From Oscillospiraceae bacterium (GTDB lineage Bacteria > Bacillota > Clostridia > Oscillospirales > Ruminococcaceae), in contig JAHHUE010000032.1 in assembly GCA_020024155.1 (NCBI GenBank), positions 1 through 18,731 on the forward strand: 18,731 nucleotides of DNA. The letters run 5' to 3'. The position numbers and the translations under genes are program-made. Positions within the stretch are counted from its first letter, which is position 1; each line of letters starts with the position of its first letter. A model generated the notes under the pieces. That model was not told the DNA's origin, made no database searches, and was given only the letters and a program-made list of their open reading frames with translations. Below, in pieces: positions 7,425 through 14,316 of the stretch.

Positions 7425-8217
7425 TACCTTCTGAATATTGTTTATAAAAAACATCTAAAAATCCTTTGTAATTTTCTTTCCAAGGCTTGTTTCTGCCACA
7501 ATAATGTATAACAGCACTGTTATCGGTAACCCATTTGAGATTTATATTTTTTGCAATACTTTTTGGAGCAAGAAGTAAACGCTCTGTCATATTGTAGATA
7601 TAGTGGTCTATTATTGTTATTCTATCAGAATAAATTGCACTTATTATATCTTGGTCTGGTAAAAAAAGAATAAGTTTATTTTTCTTGATATAATCAAAAA
7701 CTTCTTCATAATTTTGCTCTTCTCTTAAAACTTTAAGGTTCATAAGCATTACACCGGAATTTATATATGGGCCTTTTATGTCCATTTGAAGTCTTATTTC
7801 ATTTATTTTTTGTAAAGATTTTCCAACATGACTTGCAGCAGCTATAAATTTATCCCCTAAATCAAGGTTATACAAATCCTGCAAAGGCTTGATAACAACA
7901 AGGTCCGGGTCTAAATATAATATTTTGTCTATATTGTCCGGTAAAAATTTGGCTGCAAAAATTCTGTAATACATTTCAAAAGGATATCTATCTGTAATTG
8001 GTGCTTCACTGAGCATATCATCATCTATTTTTATGTCGTGTATTACATAATTTTTTGGATTAACTTTTTCGTACACATAATCATAATCTTCTTTTGTAAG
8101 AGATTTATTCATTACATATATATCAAAATCTGTTTGAGGATTAGAAGATATTAAAGACCTAAGCATTACGCAAAGAGGCTTAATGTATCCACTATTAAGT
8201 GTGACTAGAATATTCAT
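7417..8217 (-). CDS. Glycosyltransferase family 8 protein
   Basis: This 266-residue cytosolic or peripheral enzyme transfers a hexose from a nucleotide sugar to a glycan or lipid acceptor with retention of configuration. It matches GT8 (LgtC/general stress A type). The N-terminus MNILVTLNSGYI fits the nucleotide-binding fold. The metal-binding DxD is present as YLDPDLVV (D103, D105), followed by INSGVMLMNL, LPDQDIISAIY, and the C-terminal HYCGRNKPW (H238, G241, K244), where GT8 enzymes supply the third metal ligand and bind the diphosphate. The more usual DAD or DTD is DPD here. An AGGAG site precedes the ATG at 8215-8217. The acceptor is unknown; no cell-surface polysaccharide cluster surrounds it. 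Confidence 0.9.
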   Translation of the reverse strand: MNILVTLNSGYIKPLCVMLRSLISSNPQTDFDIYVMNKSLTKEDYDYVYEKVNPKNYVIHDIKIDDDMLSEAPITDRYPFEMYYRIFAAKFLPDNIDKILYLDPDLVVIKPLQDLYNLDLGDKFIAAASHVGKSLQKINEIRLQMDIKGPYINSGVMLMNLKVLREEQNYEEVFDYIKKNKLILFLPDQDIISAIYSDRITIIDHYIYNMTERLLLAPKSIAKNINLKWVTDNSAVIHYCGRNKPWKENYKGFLDVFYKQYSEGID

Positions 8218-8235
8218 ATTAAAGCTCCTAAAAAT

Positions 8236-8278
8236 ATATGTTTACATTTATTATATGTAAATATATGCTAAATTTAAA
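8236..8278 (-). promoter_or_regulatory. Putative glycosyltransferase promoter overlapped by an inverted repeat
   Basis: On the minus strand TTTAAA (8273-8278) and a perfect TATAAT (8250-8255) are 17 nt apart. A 12-bp inverted repeat with one mismatch (8236-8247 with 8255-8266; core TTTACAT/ATGTAAA, 7-nt spacer) covers the -10 and start region. It could be an operator for a dimeric repressor or a leader hairpin. The divergent AraC-type regulator is one candidate, although AraC proteins usually prefer direct repeats. Confidence 0.45.
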
Positions 8279-8330
8279 AATAACATTTCAAGTATATAAT
8301 AAAAACAAAAAATAATCAAATAATAAAATA

Positions 8331-8359
8331 TTGATATTTTATATTTACTATATTATAAT
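8331..8359 (+). promoter_or_regulatory. Promoter of the AraC-family regulator gene
   Basis: TTGATA (8331-8336) and a perfect TATAAT (8354-8359) are separated by 17 nt, a strong SigA-type promoter. The start would be near 8366, giving a leader of about 48 nt before the ATG at 8414. Confidence 0.75.
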
Positions 8360-8413
8360 GATAATAGACAAGATTATTCAAATGATGGCAAAATATTGAT
8401 GTGAGGGATAACT

Positions 8414-9220
8414 ATGGCTTTGAATTTGCAAGATTATTGCTATTGTAGATACCCAATAGAAGAAAAAGGGAAAAAAACTGTAACTTATGAACATGAAGGA
8501 ATAAATGTTTTTCTTGTGTCAGAGGGCAGTTGTATTGCATATTGGAAAGACAAAACTATTGAAGTTAATACCGGAGAAATTTTGTACTCTTCTGATGAAA
8601 TTTCAATTGATATGTTATCTGATGGACACATTATAGGGATAAATATTGATGGAAGTATTGCACATAGATTTTGCAGAGAATCTGAGGGTGCATTTGTTAC
8701 CAGTGGAGTTTTTGCTCCGTTTTTGCCTCAACAGATAACTCAAATTGTTACAAACTATGATACAGTTTCTGAAAATTATCTGTGTAATATATCTTTTGAA
8801 ATAATAAATACACTTAACAGCAGTGATAAAAAATCTATAGTTGCGTCAAAACTTGTTGCACAGGCAGTATCTCTTATAAAGCAGAATTATTCAACTGTAT
8901 ATGGGGTTGAAGAACTTGCAGAAAATCTTAATGTTTCAAAAAGTCATCTTGTAAGAGAGTTTTATAAGTATACTGGTATTACACCTGGCAAATATCTTTC
9001 TAATATTAGAATAGATGCAGTAAAACAGCTTTTAGTTGAAGGCAATCTATCTCTTAATGCAATAGCTTTAAAAACAGGATTTTCCGGAGATAATTATCTT
9101 TGTAAAGCTTTTAAAAAAGCAACAGGGGAAACACCAATGTCCTATAAAACTAAAATTCTTAACAGTCAGTATTTGCCAAATCAAATGAGTCTTAAAGTAG
9201 ACCCAGAAGTTTATTATTGA
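8414..9220 (+). CDS. AraC-family transcriptional regulator
   Basis: This is a cytosolic DNA-binding protein of 268 residues. The C-terminal 95 residues (about 168-262) form the double helix-turn-helix AraC domain. The first HTH is in VEELAENLNVSKSHLVREFYK, and the second in LSLNAIALKTGFSGDNYLCKAFKKATGETPMSY, including the conserved GFSGDNYLCKAFKK and TGETPMSY signatures. The N-terminal ~150 residues look like a cupin-type effector domain (EGINVFLVSEGSCIAYWKDK, VNTGEILYSSDE), as in sugar- or lipid-responsive members, but the ligand is not identifiable. GAGGG lies 8 nt before the ATG. It is monocistronic and divergent from the glycosyltransferase gene, which is the nearest plausible target. Confidence 0.92.
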   Translation: MALNLQDYCYCRYPIEEKGKKTVTYEHEGINVFLVSEGSCIAYWKDKTIEVNTGEILYSSDEISIDMLSDGHIIGINIDGSIAHRFCRESEGAFVTSGVFAPFLPQQITQIVTNYDTVSENYLCNISFEIINTLNSSDKKSIVASKLVAQAVSLIKQNYSTVYGVEELAENLNVSKSHLVREFYKYTGITPGKYLSNIRIDAVKQLLVEGNLSLNAIALKTGFSGDNYLCKAFKKATGETPMSYKTKILNSQYLPNQMSLKVDPEVYY

Positions 9221-9239
9221 TAATTTATTTATTATAAAA

Positions 9240-9284
9240 TAATTGCCACGATGTACTAATATTATACATCATGGCAATTTTTTA
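9240..9284. terminator. Bidirectional terminator between the AraC-type regulator and spoIID
   Basis: A 15-bp inverted repeat (9241-9255 with 9265-9279) with a 9-nt loop separates the two converging genes. Its one mismatch is C-A read rightward but a G-U pair read leftward. A TTTTTT tail follows on the rightward side and a weaker T-rich stretch on the leftward side. The hairpin begins just after the spoIID stop codon. Confidence 0.88.
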
Positions 9285-10289
9285 TAGTGTAGTTAGTTGT
9301 GTACCTGGGAAATAGTACATTAAAATATCTTGGTGTGTTTTACCTTTTTGGCTAAGTTGGTTTGCTCCAAATTGTGACATTCCAACACCATGCCCAAAAC
9401 CTTTGGTTGCTATTGAAAATTGACCATCCTCATAAAAAATCATAAAACATGATGATGGCAATTCAAAAAATTTTCTAAAATCTTTACCAAGAATTTTTAC
9501 CCCACCAACATTTACAGTTGATACATAGCCAGATTCGTTATAATCAATATCACCAATCCACTCCTCAGGTTTTTCTATATCCAAAGTAAATCCGGTAAAG
9601 CTTGTTGTAAAACGGTCATACATTTCTTGAACAGTAAAAGTTTTTACTTTAAGGTAATCATCACTGATAGTATCATCAGCACTTTCAACACATTTAAGAT
9701 ATTCCAAAGGGCGTCCCCATTCATTTTCACTTGTCTGTGTTTTTCCACAGGAAACAGCATAGTAAGGTGTTAAGGCAATTTCTCCGTCATACTTTAATAC
9801 CATATCTTTAATGTCATTTGCACAATTTAAAAATTTCTGGTAATTATCATTAAAACTTATGCCCCAATATTCCATAAGACGCTCTTTGCTAGCATATTTT
9901 TGCATATATCTTTCATCAAAACTTAAATTCAAATCATCACTTGGAACACCATTTTTCTTGCAATATAAATAATAGCTGTGACAAGCTATCATTTGAGCTT
10001 TTATAGCTTCCATTTCGTATGTAACAGGAACTTCACAAGCAGCACTGCCAACAAGAAATGATATTAAATCCATTTCTTCAAGTTCTTTTGTTTCAAGGTT
10101 ATAAAGAGCGTATTTACCCTCTTTATAATCATTTTCTGTTGATATAAGAGGGTCTTTATCATTTAGAGAAGTATCAGTCTTATCAATAACCTGTCCGATA
10201 GCAGACTTTGAGTATACAAAATAATAAAATATTGGTAAAAAAATATTTATTGCAAGTAATAAAATAAATACATAAACAAAATTTTTCAT
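9282..10289 (-). CDS. spoIID: SpoIID-family sporulation lytic transglycosylase
   Basis: SpoIID cleaves denuded glycan strands in the septal peptidoglycan and drives engulfment during sporulation. The 335-residue form starts with a membrane anchor (about 4-25), followed by the SpoIID domain: CEVPVTYEMEAIKAQM (E86 is the likely catalytic acid, by comparison with the family), SCGKTQTSENEW (180-191, with C181 and C200 as possible zinc ligands, as in the C. difficile enzyme), and the hallmark GFGHGVGMSQFGANQL with ILMYYFPGT near the C-terminus. I chose the ATG at 10287-10289 because AGGAAGGA lies just upstream; an earlier in-frame ATG at 10316 would put that ribosome binding site inside the gene. 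A SigE-type promoter lies at 10371-10399. The SpoIIM/P/Q partners are not in the window. Confidence 0.93.
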   Translation of the reverse strand: MKNFVYVFILLLAINIFLPIFYYFVYSKSAIGQVIDKTDTSLNDKDPLISTENDYKEGKYALYNLETKELEEMDLISFLVGSAACEVPVTYEMEAIKAQMIACHSYYLYCKKNGVPSDDLNLSFDERYMQKYASKERLMEYWGISFNDNYQKFLNCANDIKDMVLKYDGEIALTPYYAVSCGKTQTSENEWGRPLEYLKCVESADDTISDDYLKVKTFTVQEMYDRFTTSFTGFTLDIEKPEEWIGDIDYNESGYVSTVNVGGVKILGKDFRKFFELPSSCFMIFYEDGQFSIATKGFGHGVGMSQFGANQLSQKGKTHQDILMYYFPGTQLTTL

Positions 10290-10339
10290 AAAATTCCTTC
10301 CTTTTGACATTAGCATAATTTATAGGACAACAGTTTTTA

Positions 10340-10368
10340 TTGCCTTTTAGCAACAGTTGTTATATAAT
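10340..10368 (+). promoter_or_regulatory. Vegetative promoter of the unknown membrane protein gene
   Basis: TTGCCT (10340-10345) and a perfect TATAAT (10363-10368) are 17 nt apart. The predicted start near 10375 leaves a 40-nt leader before the ATG at 10415. This promoter lies face to face with the SigE-type promoter of spoIID, and the two predicted transcript starts overlap. Confidence 0.6.
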
Positions 10369-10370
10369 CA

Positions 10371-10399
10371 AGTATATGAAATTTAATCTTAAAATATGA
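10371..10399 (-). promoter_or_regulatory. SigE-type mother-cell promoter of spoIID
   Basis: On the minus strand TCATATT (10393-10399), exactly 14 nt, then CATATACT (10371-10378). Against the B. subtilis SigE consensus (KMATATT, 14 nt, CATACAHT) the -35 matches 7 of 7 and the -10 matches 7 of 8. spoIID is a known SigE-regulon gene, so the match and the gene identity support each other. The start would be near 10364, about 75 nt before the chosen start codon. Confidence 0.72.
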
Positions 10400-10414
10400 A
10401 AAGGAAATAAACTT

Positions 10415-11395
10415 ATGGTATTGGCTTTAAATATTTTATTGTCTATTCTTTCTGTTGGAATTTTGGCAGGAAGAGTTTATGAAATATTAAATGTAACAGA
10501 TGCAGCCACTGGATTTCTTACATCAACAGGTATAGTTTTTAATCCATATATTTTGGTTATTTATCTTGTAATAACAATTTGTTGTGGCATTATTATTTTT
10601 GAAAATTCCAAAAAATCAGCACCTTTCTTCTCAAAATCTGATGGATTATTTGCAATTATTTCAGGTGTATCACTTATTGTTGCATCGGTTATGAATTTGC
10701 AAGGCAGTAAATTATCACTTTTTGCTATTGTTGGTGGTATAGCTTTTGTATTGCTTGGAGTGTTTGGGCTTAATAATGATATCAAAGATAAGATAATAAT
10801 GTTGCTTATGCTTGTATTTGTTATTGGTATGTGTTTTGATGTTATTATATTTAATGTATCAACTGTATATAATATAAACTTTTTGAAAAATGTATTATCA
10901 TATATAACAATTATTTCGTTTATTTTGTTTGTATTTAAAAATATGTATGCACCTTCAAAGTATTCAAGAATGGTTTTATACATAACAGGGTATATGAGCT
11001 TTATATTCTGTACAATAATGTATATAGCAGATATAATGGCAAGTTTTGCAAAAGGAACATTTGAAATTCCTAACCTTATATGGAATCTTGCATTTGTTTT
11101 TATTGGTTTTTACGGATTTGCAACAGCATTATCAGTTGCGTCAGAATCAAAAAAATTATCTGATATAAAAGAAAGTGCGTTAAAAAGCGAAAGCGATAAT
11201 AATTTAGATTATTTGTTAAAGAATATAAATCCAGTAGAAATTAAAGATAAAAATGAAGATATACTTAGTGGAAAAGATTTGGAAAACTTCTTTAAAATGG
11301 AAGAAATAAAAGAAAACACCATAAAGTATAGAAAAAATGAAGATTCTTCTGAACAAACTGAGACCAGTAAAATAGTATATAAACGACCAAAATAA
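10415..11395 (+). CDS. Polytopic membrane protein of unknown function
   Basis: I do not recognise this 326-residue protein. It has about eight hydrophobic segments: near 2-19, 44-62, 77-94, 100-119, 126-146, 155-174, 185-209 and 219-240. These are followed by an 85-residue soluble tail (about 242-326) that is rich in Lys, Glu, Asp and Ser, ends in a basic KRPK, and may lie in the cytosol. No transporter, kinase or peptidase motif is visible. An AAGGAA site lies 9 nt before the ATG. It is monocistronic, with a strong terminator just after the stop, and diverges from spoIID, with which it shares a 125-bp promoter region. A link to sporulation is possible from that arrangement alone and is not otherwise supported. 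Confidence 0.85.
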   Translation: MVLALNILLSILSVGILAGRVYEILNVTDAATGFLTSTGIVFNPYILVIYLVITICCGIIIFENSKKSAPFFSKSDGLFAIISGVSLIVASVMNLQGSKLSLFAIVGGIAFVLLGVFGLNNDIKDKIIMLLMLVFVIGMCFDVIIFNVSTVYNINFLKNVLSYITIISFILFVFKNMYAPSKYSRMVLYITGYMSFIFCTIMYIADIMASFAKGTFEIPNLIWNLAFVFIGFYGFATALSVASESKKLSDIKESALKSESDNNLDYLLKNINPVEIKDKNEDILSGKDLENFFKMEEIKENTIKYRKNEDSSEQTETSKIVYKRPK

Positions 11396-11400
11396 TATTA

Positions 11401-11442
11401 AACAAGTCACACTATAATATAAGTGTGACTTGTTTTTTTATT
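11401..11442 (+). terminator. Terminator of the unknown membrane protein gene
   Basis: A perfect 13-bp stem (AACAAGTCACACT at 11401-11413, its complement at 11422-11434) with an 8-nt loop is followed by TTTTTATTG. It begins 5 nt after the stop codon and is a textbook intrinsic terminator. Confidence 0.93.
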
Positions 11443-11664
11443 GTTAAATGATAAACACAATATTTGTGAATTTTTTAACTTTTATTTGTAAATGTAAAAT
11501 AGAAAATTATATTATAAAACAAATAAAATTATATAAAATATATTATTAAAAAATATATACTAGACAAAATTGTTTTTTTTATATACAATAGAAACAAAAG
11601 AAATAAATTATGTAAATTTTATATCGTTTATAGTAAGAAAGTGTTGAAATCAGGAGGATATGAG
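11443..11664 (+). promoter_or_regulatory. Fumarase operon upstream region with promoter
   Basis: This AT-rich stretch holds no coding signal that I can see. A strong SigA-type promoter lies within it: TAGACA (11561-11566), 17 nt, TACAAT (11584-11589), giving a start near 11596 and a leader of about 69 nt. A short palindrome CACAATATTTGTG (11456-11468) lies about 100 nt upstream of the -35 and contains TTGTGAA, which resembles a Rex half-site, but the second half-site is poor. Confidence 0.65.
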
Positions 11665-12504
11665 ATGAGAGAAGTTAATGCAACTGAAATAACAGCTGCT
11701 GTAAGAAGACTTTGTATAGAATCATGCTGTTATTTACCGGAAGATGTTCAAGAAAGAATATGCGAAAGCTGTAAATTGGAAAAATGGCCACTTGCAAAAA
11801 ATATTCTTGATGTAATCAAAGAAAACTATGAAGTTTCTATTGAACAGACAGTGCCAATTTGTCAGGATACAGGGGTAGCTTGTGTATTTGTTGATATAGG
11901 ACAAGATGTTCATATTAACGGCAACCTTGAAGACGCTATAAATGAAGGAGTAAGACAAGGCTATAAAGATGGATATTTGAGAAACTCAGTTGTAAGAGAC
12001 CCTCTTGACCGTGTAAATACAAATGATAATACACCAGCTATGATTTACTATAATATAGTGTCTGGTGATAAAATTGATATAACAGTTGCACCAAAAGGTT
12101 TTGGCAGTGAAAATGTAAGTCAGCTTAAAATGCTTAAACCATCAGACGGATTGCAAGGAGTTAAAGATTTTATTATAAAAAGTGTTGAAGATGCAGGTCC
12201 AAATCCTTGCCCTCCAATTGTTGTTGGTGTTGGTATAGGTGGTACATTTGATAAAGCTGCATATCTTGCAAAAAAAGCACTACTCAGAAGTACAGATGAA
12301 AGAAACGCAAACCCATTTTATGCAGAACTTGAAGAAGAAATGCTTGAAAAAATTAACAAATTGGGTATTGGCCCACAAGGTGTTGGTGGAAGAACAACTG
12401 CCTTGTGTGTAAATATTGAAACACTTCCAACACATATTGCAGGTTTGCCAATTGCAGTTAATATCAACTGTCATGCAACACGCCATAAACACGCAAGTAT
12501 ATAG
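11665..12504 (+). CDS. Class I fumarate hydratase, alpha subunit
   Basis: This is the iron-sulfur subunit of the two-part, oxygen-sensitive class I fumarase, which interconverts fumarate and malate in the cytosol. It has 279 residues, as usual for the split form. Likely [4Fe-4S] ligands are C66 (VPICQDTGV), C182 (NPCPPIVVGVGIGG) and C269 (NCHATRHKH). GTFDKAAYLAKKALLR and GPQGVGGRTTALCV are also characteristic. I chose the ATG at 11665 because AGGAGG lies 7 nt before it; an in-frame GTG at 11641 would put that site inside the gene. Its TAG stop is part of the beta-subunit ribosome binding site TAGGAGG, so the subunits are tightly coupled. L-tartrate dehydratase has the same architecture and cannot be fully excluded, but no tartrate genes are nearby. 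Confidence 0.94.
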   Translation: MREVNATEITAAVRRLCIESCCYLPEDVQERICESCKLEKWPLAKNILDVIKENYEVSIEQTVPICQDTGVACVFVDIGQDVHINGNLEDAINEGVRQGYKDGYLRNSVVRDPLDRVNTNDNTPAMIYYNIVSGDKIDITVAPKGFGSENVSQLKMLKPSDGLQGVKDFIIKSVEDAGPNPCPPIVVGVGIGGTFDKAAYLAKKALLRSTDERNANPFYAELEEEMLEKINKLGIGPQGVGGRTTALCVNIETLPTHIAGLPIAVNINCHATRHKHASI

Positions 12505-12516
12505 GAGGATAAAACT

Positions 12517-13080
12517 ATGGCTAAACATATTACAACTCCATTGACATACGAAAAAGTAAAAGATTTAAAATGTGGAGATGATGTTCTTATCTCTGGTGTT
12601 ATTTACACTTCTCGTGATGCAGCGCATAAACGTCTTGTTGAAGCTAATGAAAGAGGGGAAGAACTTCCATATGATGTAAAAGATACAATTGTGTATTATG
12701 TTGGTCCAGCACCTGCTAAACCAGACCAAGCCATTGGTTCTGCTGGTCCTACAACAAGTTACAGAATGGATGCATATTCTCCAACAATGATAAGACTTGG
12801 CCAAAGAGGTATGATTGGCAAAGGTAAAAGAGGACCAGAAGTTATTGAAGCAATGAAAGAAGTTGGTGCAGTATACTTTGGTGCTATTGGTGGCACAGGT
12901 GCTTTGCTTGCAAAATGCGTAAAAAAAGCAGAAGTTATTGCTTATGATGACCTCGGTGCAGAAGCACTCCATCGTCTCGAAGTTGAAAATCTTCCGGTAT
13001 TTGTTATTATAGACAGTGAAGGTAATAACCTTTATGAAATAGGTCGTGAAAGATACCTTGAATTTGCAAACCAACAATAA
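12517..13080 (+). CDS. Class I fumarate hydratase, beta subunit
   Basis: This is the 187-residue partner of the alpha subunit, equivalent to the C-terminal domain of one-chain FumA/FumB enzymes, and it completes the active site. Characteristic segments are LKCGDDVLISGVIYTSRDAAHKRL, GPTTSYRMDAYSP, GQRGMIGKGKRG, the substrate-handling YFGAIGGTGALLAKCV and the YDDLGAEALHRLEVENLPVFV block. It starts 12 nt after the alpha stop with AGGAGG, the best ribosome binding site in this region. A GCAA-capped terminator follows. The class and subunit are sure; fumarate as substrate is favoured over tartrate for want of a tartrate locus. Confidence 0.94.
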   Translation: MAKHITTPLTYEKVKDLKCGDDVLISGVIYTSRDAAHKRLVEANERGEELPYDVKDTIVYYVGPAPAKPDQAIGSAGPTTSYRMDAYSPTMIRLGQRGMIGKGKRGPEVIEAMKEVGAVYFGAIGGTGALLAKCVKKAEVIAYDDLGAEALHRLEVENLPVFVIIDSEGNNLYEIGRERYLEFANQQ

Positions 13081-13089
13081 AATAATATT

Positions 13090-13119
13090 AACACGCTGAG
13101 CAATCAGCGTGTTTTTTGT
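13090..13119 (+). terminator. Terminator of the fumarase operon
   Basis: A perfect 10-bp stem (AACACGCTGA at 13090-13099, TCAGCGTGTT at 13104-13113) is closed by a stable GCAA tetraloop of the GNRA type and followed by TTTTG. It begins 9 nt after the beta-subunit stop codon. Confidence 0.93.
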
Positions 13120-13133
13120 GTAATAACAGATTA

Positions 13134-13171
13134 TTGTTAATAAGATAGAAATATGATATAGTTATCATATT
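13134..13171 (+). promoter_or_regulatory. rlmA promoter overlapped by a 22-bp palindrome
   Basis: TTGTTA (13134-13139), 17 nt, TATAGT (13157-13162) forms a fair SigA promoter. A perfect 9-bp inverted repeat (AATATGATA at 13150-13158, TATCATATT at 13163-13171) with a 4-nt spacer is centred on the -10 box, the position expected of a repressor operator. Part of it would also lie at the extreme 5' end of the transcript. Confidence 0.5.
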
Positions 13172-13196
13172 ATATGTTAAAAAAGGAAATAAATTT

Positions 13197-14018
13197 ATGG
13201 CTAACTTTATATGTCCTATATGCTCTCAGCCGTTGACAATAAAAGGCAGAAGCTATATATGTAAAAAAAATCATAGCTTTGATATATCGGCAAAAGGTTA
13301 TGTAAATCTCTTGCCAGCAAATAAAAAACATTCTTCAAACCCTGGTGATGACAAACTGATGGTTATTGCAAGAAATAATTTTCTTTCTTTGGGATATTAC
13401 AGCCATTTAAAAGAAGCGTTGGAGAATTTGTGTGACAAATATTCAAATGAAAATGTAAATATCCTTGATTGTGGATGTGGTGAAGGATATTATACAGAAG
13501 GTGTCTATGAAAGATTGTCTGAGAAAGGCAAAAATGTACAAATTCAAGGCATAGATATTTCAAAAGATGCAGTAACTATTGCGTCAAAAAGGGTTAAAAA
13601 TGGGCAATTTGCAGTGGCATCATCATTTCATCTTCCGGTAGAAAATAAAAGTATTGATGTTTTAATAAATTGTTTTTCTCCTCTTTGTGTAAAAGAATTT
13701 ACAAGAGTTTTGAAGAAAAAAGGTGTGTTTCTTTATGTTGTACCAGCTCCAAAGCATTTGTGGCAGCTGAAAGAGGCACTATATGAAAAACCATACGAAA
13801 ACCCATTGAAAGAAGAAAAGTATGAAGGCTTTAAACTTATAGAAACAGTTAAAGTAGAGAAAGAAATTTTTATTGATAACAACGAAGATATAAATAATTT
13901 ATTTAAAATGACACCTTATGTTTATAGAAGTCCAAAAGAGACAAGAGAGGTATTACTTAAAGCAGAAAAATTATCTGTTAACGCACATTTTATAATTTAT
14001 GTTTACAAAAAAATATAA
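13197..14018 (+). CDS. rlmA: 23S rRNA (guanine-N1)-methyltransferase, RlmA family
   Basis: This SAM-dependent enzyme methylates N1 of a guanine in helix 35 of 23S rRNA (G745 in Gram-negative RlmA-I; G748 in Gram-positive RlmA-II). It has 273 residues. The N-terminal zinc finger is complete: C6, C9, C22 and H26 (CPIC, then ICKKNH), followed by the family signature SFDISAKGYVNLLP and NPGDDKLMVIARNNFL. The Rossmann SAM site is DCGCGEGYY (91-99), with GIDISKDAVTIASKR after it. AAAAGGAAA precedes the ATG. It stands alone between two terminators. The sequence does not tell whether it is the G745 or the G748 type; the G748 type is expected from the likely Gram-positive host. Confidence 0.93.
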   Translation: MANFICPICSQPLTIKGRSYICKKNHSFDISAKGYVNLLPANKKHSSNPGDDKLMVIARNNFLSLGYYSHLKEALENLCDKYSNENVNILDCGCGEGYYTEGVYERLSEKGKNVQIQGIDISKDAVTIASKRVKNGQFAVASSFHLPVENKSIDVLINCFSPLCVKEFTRVLKKKGVFLYVVPAPKHLWQLKEALYEKPYENPLKEEKYEGFKLIETVKVEKEIFIDNNEDINNLFKMTPYVYRSPKETREVLLKAEKLSVNAHFIIYVYKKI

Positions 14019-14020
14019 TA

Positions 14021-14059
14021 AAAAACCTGTGAGAATTATATCTCCGCAGGTTTTTGTTT
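14021..14059 (+). terminator. Terminator of rlmA
   Basis: AAAAACCTG (14021-14029) pairs with CAGGTTTTT (14047-14055), with partial inner pairing AGA/TCT across a small bulge. T residues continue beyond it. It starts 2 nt after the rlmA stop. Its A-rich left arm gives a T-run leftward too, so it may also serve the decayed gene at 14068-14285. Confidence 0.8.
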
Positions 14060-14067
14060 AATTTGTT

Positions 14068-14285
14068 TCATTTATAATATTTTTGATTGTCATCTAATTT
14101 ATAGACTTGTTTTTCATCTGGAGTTGTATGAAAGTATTTTTCAACAGTAACAGTGCAATTATCATCAATATGTTTAACCATATTGATTTCTTTTCCAGAT
14201 ACATTTATAAATGAGCGTATTAAAAAATGGCAAGTAAAACAACAGAAAATGTGATAAAAAATTAAAAAAATGCTTTTTTATACAC
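14068..14285 (-). pseudogene. Remnant of a small membrane-anchored protein, broken by one stop and one frameshift
   Basis: The minus strand reads like a gene for about 72 residues. A GGAG site lies 9 nt before a GTG at 14283-14285, giving YKKAFF, then an in-frame TAA (14262-14264), then a hydrophobic run FFITFSVVLLAIF. Reading continues as LIRSFINVSGKEINM, then a polar charged tail rich in Asp, Lys and Tyr that ends at TGA (14068-14070). The hydrophobic part and the tail are in different frames. Adding one T to the six-T run (complement of 14222-14227) joins them, and total length then becomes a multiple of three. The tail has neighbour-like codon use and no stops. The intact 3' part alone could encode 37 residues from an ATG at 14179-14181, with poor ribosome binding. 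It lies 31 nt after gpsA. Function unknown; a sequencing error is an alternative. Confidence 0.5.
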
Positions 14286-14316
14286 TGATATTATCTCCAT
14301 ATTAACTTAATATAGA

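Noticed and set aside
8354..8372. Fur-box-like TATAATGATAAT before the AraC-type regulator gene
   Set aside because: About 12 of 19 positions match, but half of that is the -10 hexamer itself and the second half of the box is absent; expected by chance in such AT-rich DNA.
10328..10358. Direct repeat CAACAGTT (10328-10335 and 10351-10358) flanking the -35 box before the unknown membrane protein gene
   Set aside because: Eight bases in two copies only, in AT-rich DNA, with no third copy or known regulator; probably chance.
11456..11481. Possible Rex (NADH-sensing) operator upstream of the fumarase operon
   Set aside because: Only one half-site (TTGTGAA) fits; the second half matches about 4 of 7 positions and the site lies about 100 nt upstream of the -35. 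Not enough for a call.
11665..13080. L-tartrate dehydratase (TtdA/TtdB) as an alternative for the fumarase subunits
   Set aside because: Same fold and cluster, but no tartrate transporter or regulator gene is nearby, and the subunits carry typical class I fumarase motifs.
14255..14316. A/T hairpin TAAAAAA-GCA-TTTTTTA after gpsA as a terminator
   Set aside because: The stem is purely A-T and falls inside the decayed small gene, where it reads as part of the signal segment. It is too weak to call as a terminator.
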